Below, piece by piece: positions 51,243 to 60,253 of a DNA stretch of 64,000 nucleotides; the stretch's first letter is position 1; each line of letters opens with the position of its first letter. The notes beneath the pieces are model-generated. The model was not told the DNA's origin. It saw only the letters and a list, made by a program, of their open reading frames with translations, and ran no database searches. The stretch is from Streptomyces sp. NBC_00370 (GTDB lineage: Bacteria; Actinomycetota; Actinomycetes; Streptomycetales; Streptomycetaceae), in NCBI RefSeq assembly GCF_036084755.1, contig NZ_CP107968.1, forward strand, positions 6,766,001 to 6,830,000, written 5' to 3'. Made by a program: the position numbers and the translations under genes.

Positions 51243-53060
51243 ATGCGTCGCTCAGCCGCACGGAATGTCTCGCTTGTCGCCGTCGCCGCGGCCATGCTGT
51301 CGATCGGAGCCGTGGCACCTTCCGCCGCACGGCAGTCGGCCGCGCCACCCGGCACGCCGGCGAAGACACCGGTGGCCACCGGCTACGGCGGCGCGGTGGC
51401 CAGCGTCGACACCGACGCGACGGCCGCGGGGATCGACGTGCTCAAGCACGGCGGCAACGCCGTGGACGCCGCCGTCGCCACGGCGGCCGCGCTCGGTGTC
51501 ACCGAGCCGTACTCGGCGGGCATCGGCGGTGGCGGCTACTTCGTCTACTACGACGCCAAGAGCCGCAGCGTCCACACGATCGACGGCCGCGAGACCGCGC
51601 CCAAGTCGGCGGACACCTCGCTCTTCCTGGAGAACGGCAAACCCCTCGCCTTCGCCGACGCGGTGACCAGCGGCCGCAGCGTCGGCACCCCCGGCACGGC
51701 CGCCACCTGGGACACCGCCCTCGACTCCTGGGGCAGCAAGTCCCTCGGCCAGGTGCTGAAGCCCGCCGAGCGGCTGGCGAAGAACGGGTTCACCGTCGAC
51801 GACACGTTCCGCTCCCAGACCAAGGACAACCAGGCGCGGTTCGCCGACTTCCCCGCCTCCGCGAAGATCTTCCTGCCCGGCGGACAGCTGCCGGTCGTCG
51901 GCTCCGCGCTGAAGAACCCGGATCTGGCCCGGACCTACGAGGAGTTGGGCCGCAAGGGCACCGATCTGCTCTACCGGGGCGCGCTCGGCCGCGACATCGT
52001 CCGTACGGTGCGCAAGCCGCCCGTCGCGCCCGGCTCCACCCGTAACGTCCGCACCGGCGATCTGACCGCCGCCGACCTGGCCGCCTACCGCACGGTGAAG
52101 CGGGCCCCCACCGAGGTCTCCTACCGGGGACTCGACGTGTACGGCATGGCGCCGTCGTCCTCGGGCGGCACGAGCGTCGGTGAAGCGCTCAACATCCTTG
52201 AGCGCAGCCGCCTTTCGAAGGAATCCCAGGCGCAGTACCTGCACCACTACATCGAGGCGAGCCGGATCGCCTTCGCCGACCGCGGCCGCTGGGTCGGTGA
52301 CCCGGCCTTCGAGGACGTCCCCACCAAGGGCCTGCTCTCGCAGCGGTTCGCCGACTCGCGCGCCTGCCTGATCTCCGACGACGCGGTCCTCAGCAGCCCG
52401 CTCGCACCCGGTGACCCCCGCCGTCCCGCGCCCTGCGCGCCCGGCGGCACGGCCGCGCCGACGACGTACGAGGGCGAGAACACCACGCACCTCACCGTGG
52501 CCGACAAGTGGGGCAACGTCGTCGCGTACACGCTCACCATCGAGCAGACCGGCGGCAGCGCCATCACCGTGCCGGGCCGCGGCTTCCTGCTCAACAACGA
52601 GCTGACGGACTTCTCCTTCGCCCCGGCGAACCCCGCCGTGCACGACCCGAACCTGCCGGGCCCCGGCAAGCGGCCGCGCTCCTCGATCTCCCCGACGATC
52701 GTCCTCGACAAGCACAGCCGCCCGGTGCTCGCCGTCGGCTCACCCGGCGGCGCGACCATCATCACGACCGTGCTGCAGACCCTGACCGGCCGTATCGACC
52801 GGGGTCTGGCACTGGACGACGCGATTGCCGCACCGCGCGCCAGCCAGCGCAACGCCGCCGCGACCGAACTCGAACCGGCCCTGTGGAACAGCCCGTTGCG
52901 CGCGCAGCTGGAGGCCGTCGGACACTCCTTCACCCAGGTCGCCGAGATCGGCGCCGCCACCGGCGTCGAGCGGCTGCCTGACGGCCGCTGGCAGGCCGCC
53001 GCCGAACCGGTACGCCGCGGCGGCGGCTCGGCGATGGTGGTACGGCCCGCCGGCCGGTAG
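51243..53060 (+). CDS. ggt: Gamma-glutamyltransferase (glutathione hydrolase)
   Basis: 605 residues, secreted by a signal peptide (NVSLVAVAAAMLSIGAVAPSAA). It is an Ntn-hydrolase proenzyme: autocleavage is expected before Thr414 in EGENTTHLTVAD, giving large and small subunits with Thr414 as nucleophile. GGNAVDAAVATAAALGVTEP, SSSGGTSVGEALN and SPGGATIITTVLQ are family landmarks. The ATG has GGAGG. Transfer or hydrolysis of gamma-glutamyl groups outside the cell would supply amino acids. A strong hairpin follows the stop. Confidence 0.94.
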   Translation: MRRSAARNVSLVAVAAAMLSIGAVAPSAARQSAAPPGTPAKTPVATGYGGAVASVDTDATAAGIDVLKHGGNAVDAAVATAAALGVTEPYSAGIGGGGYFVYYDAKSRSVHTIDGRETAPKSADTSLFLENGKPLAFADAVTSGRSVGTPGTAATWDTALDSWGSKSLGQVLKPAERLAKNGFTVDDTFRSQTKDNQARFADFPASAKIFLPGGQLPVVGSALKNPDLARTYEELGRKGTDLLYRGALGRDIVRTVRKPPVAPGSTRNVRTGDLTAADLAAYRTVKRAPTEVSYRGLDVYGMAPSSSGGTSVGEALNILERSRLSKESQAQYLHHYIEASRIAFADRGRWVGDPAFEDVPTKGLLSQRFADSRACLISDDAVLSSPLAPGDPRRPAPCAPGGTAAPTTYEGENTTHLTVADKWGNVVAYTLTIEQTGGSAITVPGRGFLLNNELTDFSFAPANPAVHDPNLPGPGKRPRSSISPTIVLDKHSRPVLAVGSPGGATIITTVLQTLTGRIDRGLALDDAIAAPRASQRNAAATELEPALWNSPLRAQLEAVGHSFTQVAEIGAATGVERLPDGRWQAAAEPVRRGGGSAMVVRPAGR

Positions 53061-53069
53061 TCGCACGCG

Positions 53070-53096
53070 GGCGGGTCCCGGGCGCAGGGACCCGCC
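53070..53096 (+). terminator. Hairpin terminator after ggt
   Basis: GGCGGGTCCC and GGGACCCGCC form a perfect 10-bp stem with a 7-nt loop, 10 bp after the ggt stop. Confidence 0.8.
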
Positions 53097-53169
53097 ACCT
53101 GGGCGTATACGACCACCCGTCGGGTGGCCGCCGATTGCGGAGCCCCCGCCGCCGGGCGACGGTGGGGGC

Positions 53170-54378
53170 GTGTCCGTCGCCAAGAAGATCGCCCTCCTCG
53201 CGCTCACCGGCTCGCTCGCGCTGCTCGGCGCCTGCGCCCCGGCGCCCGCCACGCCCGGCGCCGCCTCCAACCGCAGCAGCCCGGCGCAGTTCCGCCACCC
53301 GGGCGTGGTGGTCGGCGGCGCGCAGCTGGCGACCGTACGGCGAAAGGTCGCCGCCGGGCAGGAACCCTGGGCCTCGGCGTTCACGGCCATGAGCGCCAGC
53401 CGGTACGCGAAGCCCGGCTACACCGCGCACCCCGCCGCTGTGGTGGCCTGCGCGTCCAACAACGGCGCGCCCGCCTGCGTCGCCGAACGCGAGGACGCCA
53501 TCGCCGCGTACACCCAGGCGCTGATGTGGTCCGTCACCGGCAGGCCCGAACACGCCCGCAAGTCGGTGCAGATCATGGACGCCTGGTCGAAGGTGGTCAA
53601 ACGGCACACCAAGGACGACGCCGACCTGCAGACCGCGTGGACCGGTTCCACCTGGTCGCGGGCGGCCGAGATCATGCACGCCGGCTACCCGCAGTGGCGC
53701 GAGCCCGCGGTGATGCGCTTCAAGTGGATGCTGCGCAAGGCGTATCTGCCCGACGTCACCGCCAAGGTGCCCGACTACAACGGGAACTGGGAACTGGCGA
53801 TGACCGACGCGGCCATCGGCATGTCCGTCTTCCTGGAGGACCACAAACTTTTCGACGACTCGCTGCGCCGCTTCCGGGCCCGTGTCCCCGCGTACTTCTA
53901 CCTCGCGTCGGACGGCAAGCTGCCCAAGGCGCCCCCCGGCGGCACCATCCGCACGCCGGGGCAGCTGTCCACGTACTGGTTCGGCCAGCGCACCTTCGCC
54001 GACGGCCTCGGCCAGGAGACCTGCCGCAACTTCATGCACATCGGCTACTCGCTGGCCTCCACGGCGCACATCGCCGAGACGGCCTGGCACCAGGGCGTCG
54101 ACCTGTACGGCGAGCAGGCCGACCGGCTCACCGCGGCGCTGGAGTTCCACGCCCGCTACCAACTCGGCGCGAAACCGCCGACATGGCTGTGCGGCGGCAA
54201 GGTCACCCGGACGATGGGCCCCGACGTGGAGGTCGCGCTCAACCACCTCGAAGGCCGGATGCACCGCGAACTCCCGCTGACCGAGCGGCTCGCCGAGCGG
54301 CAGCGCCCGGCAGGCACCGACGACCTGTTCGTCGCGTGGGAGACGCTCACCCATGCCGACAACCCGACGACGGCGTAA
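53170..54378 (+). CDS. Alginate-lyase-family lipoprotein
   Basis: 402 residues from a GTG with GGTGGGGG upstream. The signal ends in ALLGAC (lipobox). The body is an alpha/alpha-toroid pattern: QLATVRRKVAAGQEPWASAF, TGRPEHARKSVQIMDAWSKV, NGNWELAMTDAAIGMSVFLED and FGQRTFADGLGQETCRNFMHIGYSLAS, as in PF05426 alginate lyases. The NGNW and H-x-x-Y elements correspond to substrate-binding and catalytic positions of that family. No other polyuronate gene is near. It overlaps none; the next gene starts 10 bp on. Other polyuronates or polysaccharides are possible substrates. Confidence 0.8.
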   Translation: MSVAKKIALLALTGSLALLGACAPAPATPGAASNRSSPAQFRHPGVVVGGAQLATVRRKVAAGQEPWASAFTAMSASRYAKPGYTAHPAAVVACASNNGAPACVAEREDAIAAYTQALMWSVTGRPEHARKSVQIMDAWSKVVKRHTKDDADLQTAWTGSTWSRAAEIMHAGYPQWREPAVMRFKWMLRKAYLPDVTAKVPDYNGNWELAMTDAAIGMSVFLEDHKLFDDSLRRFRARVPAYFYLASDGKLPKAPPGGTIRTPGQLSTYWFGQRTFADGLGQETCRNFMHIGYSLASTAHIAETAWHQGVDLYGEQADRLTAALEFHARYQLGAKPPTWLCGGKVTRTMGPDVEVALNHLEGRMHRELPLTERLAERQRPAGTDDLFVAWETLTHADNPTTA

Positions 54379-54388
54379 GGTCGAACGC

Positions 54389-54772
54389 GTGAGCACCCTC
54401 GACGAACTCGGCCGCAGCCGCTATGTCAGCCTGACCACCTACCGCAAGGACGGCCGGGGGGTCGCCACCCCCGTCTGGCACGCGGTGGACGAAGGTCAGC
54501 TGTTCATCTGGACCAGCTCCGACGCGTGGAAGGTGAAGCGGATCCGCAACGACAGCCGGGTCGTCGTCACCGTCTGCGACATGCGCGGCCGGATCGCCGC
54601 AGGCGCGCCCACCGCGCACGGCACCGCGCGGCTGCTCGACGAGGACGGCACCGAGCGGGTCCGTAAACTCCTCGCCCGCAAGTACACCTGGCAGTACTGG
54701 CTGGCCGACTGGCCCGCCAAGATCATCCGACGCGGCAAGCGCCCCCAGACCGGTATCGCCGTGTCCCTCTGA
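54389..54772 (+). CDS. PPOX-class F420-dependent oxidoreductase
   Basis: 127 residues from the GTG at 54389 (AAGG upstream), 10 bp after the alginate-lyase-like gene. The split-barrel fold is indicated by SRYVSLTTYRKDGRGVATPVWHAVDEGQLFI, KVKRIRNDSRVVVTVCDMRG and GTARLLDEDGTERVRKLLARKY. This is the flavin/deazaflavin oxidoreductase type common in actinobacteria. The small size and WHAV motif fit members using F420 rather than FMN. The substrate is unknown. Confidence 0.85.
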   Translation: MSTLDELGRSRYVSLTTYRKDGRGVATPVWHAVDEGQLFIWTSSDAWKVKRIRNDSRVVVTVCDMRGRIAAGAPTAHGTARLLDEDGTERVRKLLARKYTWQYWLADWPAKIIRRGKRPQTGIAVSL

Positions 54773-54883
54773 CCTCTGCCGCCCCCTTAACCCCGTAGCT
54801 CCCGGAAAACCGCGCGTAGCCGTCCCGTAACACGGCTGCGGTCGAATGCCGGGGACTACCGGAAGGGCGGGGGCGGGACAGCG

Positions 54884-56359
54884 ATGGCGGTGCATCAACT
54901 CCCGGCGGAGATCGGGGCGTTCGCGCGATACCTACGAGACCTGACGGCGCTGCTCGACCCGGGCGGCGGCTGGTACGGGGTCTTCGTGCAGCGCGACCCG
55001 AGCGGGATGCGCGCCTGCCTCGACGGCGCCGAGGTGCCGCCCTGGGACGTGGTCGACTCGCTGCTCCAGGACTACGCGGCGGTCCGCGACGCCGACGCGG
55101 TGGGGGAGACGGTACGCGCCCGGCGGTTGCACGCGGTGGCAGCGGCCACCCACGACCGGCGGCCCGGCGGAAGCGCCGCACTGGCCGAGCGGCTGCGTCT
55201 GATGCTGCACGAGCAGGCGAGCGCGGGCGCCAGGGCCGAGGAGCTGACCCGGGCGCTGCGCACCGCGCGGCCGGCCTCCGCCGAGGCGGAACGACTCACC
55301 CACGAGCTGGCCTGGGCCCGCGACGACCACGCACGCGCCTCGGCCCGCTGCGCCGAACTCCGCGTCAGGACAGCGGCGTTGACGACCCCCGGCCGGACCG
55401 CCGCGGAGCGTCGGCCGCCGGCGCCCGAGGGCTGGTTCCGCGGCGAGGAGCCCAGCAGCCGGGGGAGCGGTGCGGGCACCGAGGCGCCGGAGCGGCAGGG
55501 CCCCCGGTGGGCGGCGGCCGACAGCCGCGCGGAAGCACAGGACCGGTCCGCACCCGAGCCCGCCCGGCCCGCACCCGAGCCCGCCCGCGCCGAGCCGGCC
55601 CGGCCCGCGCCCGCGGCACCTGCGGCCAAGCGCCCCGCCGCCAAACGCAAGCCGCGCGGCGCCCGGTTCGCCGGGATCGAGCCCGAGCCCGACACCGTCG
55701 ACGAGGCCGTACCCGCGCCCGCCATGCCGCTGCCCGGAGCGGCGCAGCAGGGGGCAGCACCCAGGGGCGCCCGGTTCGGCGGCGCGCCGACCGGACCCGC
55801 CAGAAGCGCGGCGCCCGTCCACTCCGACGAGGACCGTACGGCCGTCGCCGCCTCCGTCGCCGCACTCACCCGGCTACGGGCCGAAGGGCGCACCGGCGAG
55901 GCGCATGTCGTGCTGTGCGAGGCCGCCGACATGCCGGCGGGCCGGCTGCCGCTGCTCGCCGCCGAACTGCACCGCGCCGGACTCGCCGCCGACTGGGCCG
56001 AGTTGCTCTGGGAGGCAGCCTCGCTGCCGCCCGCGCGGCTCGCCGCCGTGGCCGGCGCGCTCGCCCTGTACGGGCGCGACAGCGACTGCGCGCTGCTGCT
56101 GCGCCAGGGCGCCGCCCGCCCCGCCGACGAGATCGCCGACGCCGTCGTCGCCCTCGGCGACGCGGGCCGCGAGCCCGAGGCGCAGGCGCTGCTCAGCGCG
56201 TTCGTCCAGTCCCGGGCGCCCGAGGACGCCGTGCTCGTCGCGGCGGGGGACCCGCACCGGCTCGTACCGCAACTGCTCCACGCGGCGCACGCCGTGTCCG
56301 ACGCGCGGGAGCGGGACGTCGTGCACGCCCTGCGGGTCGCCGGGATCGCCGGCGTCTGA
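54884..56359 (+). CDS. Large proline/alanine-rich protein with coiled coil and repeated RGARF motif, unknown
   Basis: 491 residues. Residues 1-85 form a conserved-looking head (IGAFARYLRDLTALLDPGGG). A helical region (ERLRLMLHEQASAGARAEEL) may be a coiled coil. Residues about 165-305 are a disordered Pro/Ala/Arg linker carrying two copies of a short motif, PRGARFAG and PRGARFGG. The last 180 residues are helical repeats (LTRLRAEGRTGEAHVVLCEA, then repeated LAAELHRAGLAADWAELLWE-type units), perhaps TPR-like. There is no signal or membrane helix. I do not recognise the family; a scaffold role is conceivable. Confidence 0.8.
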   Translation: MAVHQLPAEIGAFARYLRDLTALLDPGGGWYGVFVQRDPSGMRACLDGAEVPPWDVVDSLLQDYAAVRDADAVGETVRARRLHAVAAATHDRRPGGSAALAERLRLMLHEQASAGARAEELTRALRTARPASAEAERLTHELAWARDDHARASARCAELRVRTAALTTPGRTAAERRPPAPEGWFRGEEPSSRGSGAGTEAPERQGPRWAAADSRAEAQDRSAPEPARPAPEPARAEPARPAPAAPAAKRPAAKRKPRGARFAGIEPEPDTVDEAVPAPAMPLPGAAQQGAAPRGARFGGAPTGPARSAAPVHSDEDRTAVAASVAALTRLRAEGRTGEAHVVLCEAADMPAGRLPLLAAELHRAGLAADWAELLWEAASLPPARLAAVAGALALYGRDSDCALLLRQGAARPADEIADAVVALGDAGREPEAQALLSAFVQSRAPEDAVLVAAGDPHRLVPQLLHAAHAVSDARERDVVHALRVAGIAGV

Positions 56360-56490
56360 TCCGACGTCGCGTGTCCGAAGCTGCCCCATGTCGACCGCTC
56401 GGGTATGAAACATGATCGACTCCGCTGGTTCACGGCGATGGTCTTGCCCCCGCCTGGGAGGAGGCTTACGTTCTCTTCCTACGCAGTGAA

Positions 56491-56504
56491 TCTACGTGCG
56501 TAGA
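56491..56504. promoter_or_regulatory. Palindrome TCTACG-TG-CGTAGA before the pyrimidine catabolic run
   Basis: A perfect 6-bp-arm palindrome lies 32 bp before the ureidopropionase start. A further half-site, CTACG, occurs at 56479-56483 in direct orientation, 13 bp upstream of the matching half. It is a good candidate operator for the operon; the regulator is not obvious in the window. The rest of the 177-bp gap shows no ORF. Confidence 0.55.
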
Positions 56505-56536
56505 GTTGTCCGTGCCCCAGGCCGAAGGAGCACCTC

Positions 56537-57379
56537 GTGGCCCGAGTCGTACGTGCCGCACTCGTCCAGGCGACCTGGACAGGTGACACCGAATCCATGA
56601 TCGCCAAGCATGAGGAGCACGCCCGGGAAGCGGCCCGGCAGGGCGCCGGGATCATCGGGTTCCAGGAGGTGTTCAACGCCCCGTACTTCTGCCAGGTACA
56701 GGAAGCCGAGCACTACCGGTGGGCCGAGTCCGTCCCCGACGGGCCCACGGTCACCAGGATGAAGGAACTCGCCCGCGAGACCGGCATGGTGATCGTCGTC
56801 CCGGTCTTCGAGATCGAGCAGGCCGGCATCTACTACAACACCGCGGCCGTCATCGACGCCGACGGCTCGTACCTCGGCAAGTACCGCAAGCACCACATCC
56901 CGCAGCTCAAGGGGTTCTGGGAGAAGTACTACTTCAAACCGGGCAACGCGGGCTGGCCCGTCTTCGACACGGCCGTCGGCCGCGTCGGTGTGTACATCTG
57001 CTACGACCGGCACTTCCCCGAGGGCTGGCGCCAGCTCGGCCTGAACGGCGCCGAGATCGTCTACAACCCGTCGGCCACCTCGCGCGGGCTGTCCTCGTAC
57101 CTCTGGCAGCTGGAGCAGCCGGCCGCCGCCGTCGCCAACGAGTACTTCATCGCGGCGATCAACCGGGTCGGTGTCGAGGAGTACGGCGACAACGACTTCT
57201 ACGGCACGAGCTACTTCGTCGACCCGCGCGGCCAGTTCGTCGGCGAGCCCGCGAGCGACAAGGCGGAGGAACTGCTCGTCCGCGATCTCGACTTCGCCGT
57301 CTTCGAGGAGGTCCGCCAGCAGTGGCAGTTCTACCGGGACCGCAGGCCCGACGCCTACGAGGGGCTGATCGAGTCGTGA
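56537..57379 (+). CDS. Beta-ureidopropionase / N-carbamoyl amidohydrolase (nitrilase family)
   Basis: 280 residues. The catalytic triad of the nitrilase superfamily is seen: Glu44 in GFQEVFNAPY, Lys118 in GKYRKHHIPQ and Cys155 in VYICYDRHFPEGWR. The GKYRKHHIP and NPSATSRGLS segments fit N-carbamoyl-beta-alanine amidohydrolases. The GTG start has AAGGAG 6 nt upstream. It is coupled to the aminotransferase gene (GTGA overlap) and followed by dihydropyrimidinase, whose product it would hydrolyse to beta-alanine, CO2 and ammonia. Confidence 0.92.
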   Translation: MARVVRAALVQATWTGDTESMIAKHEEHAREAARQGAGIIGFQEVFNAPYFCQVQEAEHYRWAESVPDGPTVTRMKELARETGMVIVVPVFEIEQAGIYYNTAAVIDADGSYLGKYRKHHIPQLKGFWEKYYFKPGNAGWPVFDTAVGRVGVYICYDRHFPEGWRQLGLNGAEIVYNPSATSRGLSSYLWQLEQPAAAVANEYFIAAINRVGVEEYGDNDFYGTSYFVDPRGQFVGEPASDKAEELLVRDLDFAVFEEVRQQWQFYRDRRPDAYEGLIES

Positions 57380-58671
57380 CGCATCCGGGCGCCCCCTCGC
57401 TGTACGACCGGCACCGCGCCGTCCTCCCCGACTGGCTGGCGCTCTACTACGAGCAGCCCATCGAGATCAGCCACGGCGAGGGCCGCCATGTCTGGGACAC
57501 GGGCGGCAACCGCTACCTCGACTTCTTCGGCGGCATCCTCACCACCATGACCGCCCACGCGCTGCCCGAGGTCACCAAGGCGGTGAGCGAGCAGGCGGCG
57601 CGGATCATCCACTCCTCGACGCTCTACCTCAACCGCCCCATGGTCGAGCTGGCCGAGCGGATCGCCGCCCTGTCCGGCATCCCCGACGCCCGGGTCTTCT
57701 TCACCACGTCGGGCACCGAGGCCAACGACACCGCGCTGCTGCTGGCCACCGCGCACCGGGGCTCCAACCAGATCCTCGCGATGCGCAACAGCTACCACGG
57801 CCGGTCCTTCTCCACCGTCTCCATCACCGGCAACCGAGGCTGGTCGCCGACCACGCTCTCCCCGCTCCAGACGCTGTACGTGCACGGCGGCGTCCGCAAC
57901 CGCGGTCCGTACGCGCAGCTGACCGACGACCGCTTCATCGAGGCGTGCGTCGCCGACCTGGAGGACCTGCTCGGCCACAGCCGCGCACCAGCCGCGCTGA
58001 TCGCCGAGCCGATCCAGGGCGTCGGCGGCTTCACAGGACCGCCCGACGGGCTGTTCGCCGCGTTCCGCGAAGTGCTCAACAGGCACGGCATCCTGTGGAT
58101 CAGTGACGAGGTGCAGACCGGCTGGGGCCGCACGGGCGACCACTTCTGGGGCTGGCAGGCGCACGCCGAGAACGGCCCGCCGGACATCGTCACCTTCGCC
58201 AAGGGCATCGGGAACGGCATGTCCATCGGCGGTGTCGTCGCGAGCGCCGAGATCATGAACACCCTCGACGCCAACTCGATCTCCACCTTCGGCGGCAGCC
58301 CCGTCACCATGGCCGCGGGTCTCGCCAACCTCTCGTACCTGCTGGAGCACGACCTGCAGAGCAACGCGCGCCGGGTCGGCGGACTGCTGATCGAACGGCT
58401 GCGGGCCGTCGGCGCCTGCGTCGACTCCGTACGGGAAGTGCGCGGCCGCGGTCTGATGATCGGCATCGAGCTGGTCAAGCCGGGCACCGGCGAAGCGTCC
58501 CCCGAACGGGCGGCGGCGGTCCTCGAAGCCGCGCGCGAGGGCGGGCTGCTGATCGGCAAGGGCGGCGGCCACAACACCAGCGTGCTGCGCATCGCGCCGC
58601 CGATGTCGCTGACCGTCGCGGAGGCCGAGGAAGGCGCCTCGATCCTCGACCGCGCGCTGCGCACCGCCTGA
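57376..58671 (+). CDS. Class III PLP-dependent aminotransferase (beta-alanine/omega-amino acid type)
   Basis: 431 residues. Class III features are RYLDFFGGILTTMTAHALPE, FFTTSGTEANDTALLLA, AEPIQGVGGF, ISDEVQTGWGRTG and the PLP-binding Lys276 in VTFAKGIGNGMS. The GTG start overlaps the stop of the preceding gene. Placed between ureidopropionase and dihydropyrimidinase, it most likely transaminates beta-alanine (or 3-aminoisobutyrate) to malonate semialdehyde (or methylmalonate semialdehyde), completing nitrogen release from uracil and thymine. Alanine-glyoxylate aminotransferase 2-like activity is the family alternative. Confidence 0.9.
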   Translation: MTHPGAPSLYDRHRAVLPDWLALYYEQPIEISHGEGRHVWDTGGNRYLDFFGGILTTMTAHALPEVTKAVSEQAARIIHSSTLYLNRPMVELAERIAALSGIPDARVFFTTSGTEANDTALLLATAHRGSNQILAMRNSYHGRSFSTVSITGNRGWSPTTLSPLQTLYVHGGVRNRGPYAQLTDDRFIEACVADLEDLLGHSRAPAALIAEPIQGVGGFTGPPDGLFAAFREVLNRHGILWISDEVQTGWGRTGDHFWGWQAHAENGPPDIVTFAKGIGNGMSIGGVVASAEIMNTLDANSISTFGGSPVTMAAGLANLSYLLEHDLQSNARRVGGLLIERLRAVGACVDSVREVRGRGLMIGIELVKPGTGEASPERAAAVLEAAREGGLLIGKGGGHNTSVLRIAPPMSLTVAEAEEGASILDRALRTA

Positions 58672-58718
58672 GCCGTACCGACCGTGAGCACGCACCCCGA
58701 CGCGAATGGAGACGAGCC

Positions 58719-60110
58719 ATGTCACGCACTCTGATCACCGGCGGTCTGGTCATCACCGCTTCCGACGAGATCGAGGCCGACGTGCTCGTCGACGGCGGCC
58801 GGGTCGTCGCCCTGGCCACGCACGGCAGCCACGGCTGGACCGCCGACCAGGAGATCGACGCGACGGGCAAGTACGTGATCCCGGGCGGGGTCGACGGCCA
58901 TACGCACATGGAGATGCCCTTCGGCGGCACCCTGGCGTCCGACACGTTCGAGACGGGCACCAGGGCCGCCGCCTGGGGCGGCACGACGACCATCATCGAC
59001 TTCGCCATCCAGAACAAGGGCGGCTCGCTCAGGGAAGGGCTCGACGCCTGGCACGAGAAGGCGGACGGCAACTGCGCGATCGACTACTCCTTCCACATGA
59101 TCATGTCGGACGTGAACGAGTCGTCGCTGAAGGAGATGGACCGGCTGGTCGAGCTGGGCGTCAGCTCGTTCAAGCTGTTCACCGCCTACCCGGGGGTCTT
59201 CCTCTCCGACGACGGCCAGATCCTGCGCGCCATGCAGCGCGCCGGGTCGAACGGCGGTCTGGTGATGACGCACGCGGAGAACGGTCTGGCGATCGACGTC
59301 CTGGTCGAGCAGGCACTGGCGCGCGGCGAGCGCGACCCGCGCTACCACGGCGAGGTCAGGAAGGCGCTGCTCGAAGCCGAGGCGACGCACCGGGTGATCA
59401 AGCTCGCCCAGGTGGCCGGCGCGCCCGTCTACGTGGTGCACGTGTCGGCGCGCGAGGCCGTCGCCGAACTGGCGCGGGCCAGGGACGAGGGGCTGCCGGT
59501 CTTCGGGGAGACCTGCCCGCAGTACCTCTTCCTGTCGACGGACAACCTCGCCGAGCCGGACTTCGAGGGGGCGAAATACGTCTGCTCCACCCCGCTGCGC
59601 CCGAAGGACCACCAGGAGGCCCTGTGGCGCGGGCTGCGCACCAACGATCTCCAGGTGGTCTCCACCGACCACTGTCCCTTCTGCTTCAAGGGCCAGAAGG
59701 ACATGGGCAAGGACGACTTCTCCAAGATCCCGAACGGGATGCCGGGGGTGGAGAACCGGATGGACCTGCTCCACCAGGCCGTGGTCGACGGGCACATCAG
59801 CCGCCGCCGCTGGATCGACATCGCCTGCGCCGCGCCGGCCCGGATGTTCGGGCTGTACCCGAGGAAGGGCACGATCGCGCCGGGCGCCGACGCCGACATC
59901 GTCATCTACGACCCGCACGCCGAGCAGATCATGTCCGCGCAGACCCATCACATGAACGTCGACTACTCCGCGTACGAGGGCAAGCGGGTGACCGGACAGG
60001 TGGAGACCGTGCTGTCCCGGGGCGTCCCGGTGATCGACGGCCGGAAGTACGTGGGCCACGCGGGCCACGGGGCGTATCTGCCGCGCGGTATCTGCCAGTT
60101 CACGAACTGA
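58719..60110 (+). CDS. hydA: Dihydropyrimidinase
   Basis: 463 residues; opens dihydrouracil or dihydrothymine to the N-carbamoyl amino acid. Cyclic amidohydrolase features are VDGHTHMEMPFGG, the carboxylated Lys152 in SSFKLFTAYPG, MTHAENGLAIDV, YVVHVSAREAV and VSTDHCPFCFKGQK. GGAGACGAG precedes the ATG. It follows the aminotransferase by 47 bp. The operon has no classical dihydropyrimidine dehydrogenase; an F420-type LLM enzyme follows instead. Hydantoinase activity is an alternative within the family. Confidence 0.95.
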   Translation: MSRTLITGGLVITASDEIEADVLVDGGRVVALATHGSHGWTADQEIDATGKYVIPGGVDGHTHMEMPFGGTLASDTFETGTRAAAWGGTTTIIDFAIQNKGGSLREGLDAWHEKADGNCAIDYSFHMIMSDVNESSLKEMDRLVELGVSSFKLFTAYPGVFLSDDGQILRAMQRAGSNGGLVMTHAENGLAIDVLVEQALARGERDPRYHGEVRKALLEAEATHRVIKLAQVAGAPVYVVHVSAREAVAELARARDEGLPVFGETCPQYLFLSTDNLAEPDFEGAKYVCSTPLRPKDHQEALWRGLRTNDLQVVSTDHCPFCFKGQKDMGKDDFSKIPNGMPGVENRMDLLHQAVVDGHISRRRWIDIACAAPARMFGLYPRKGTIAPGADADIVIYDPHAEQIMSAQTHHMNVDYSAYEGKRVTGQVETVLSRGVPVIDGRKYVGHAGHGAYLPRGICQFTN

Positions 60111-60253
60111 CCGGCGCGCACCGGGTTTCGCCGACTCCGGTGTCGTTTCACCGGCTCCGGTGGTGCCCTGTATGGAAGGATCCGTCACAGTACGTCCCCC
60201 TCCCGCCGGTACCCATCTCCCACCTGTACATCACTCAGCTAGGGGCCACGCAC

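Noticed and set aside
58706..60253. Apparent 849-codon fusion ending in the LLM oxidoreductase
   Set aside because: The first 500 codons are out of frame with dihydropyrimidinase and meaningless; only the part from 60254 is coding.
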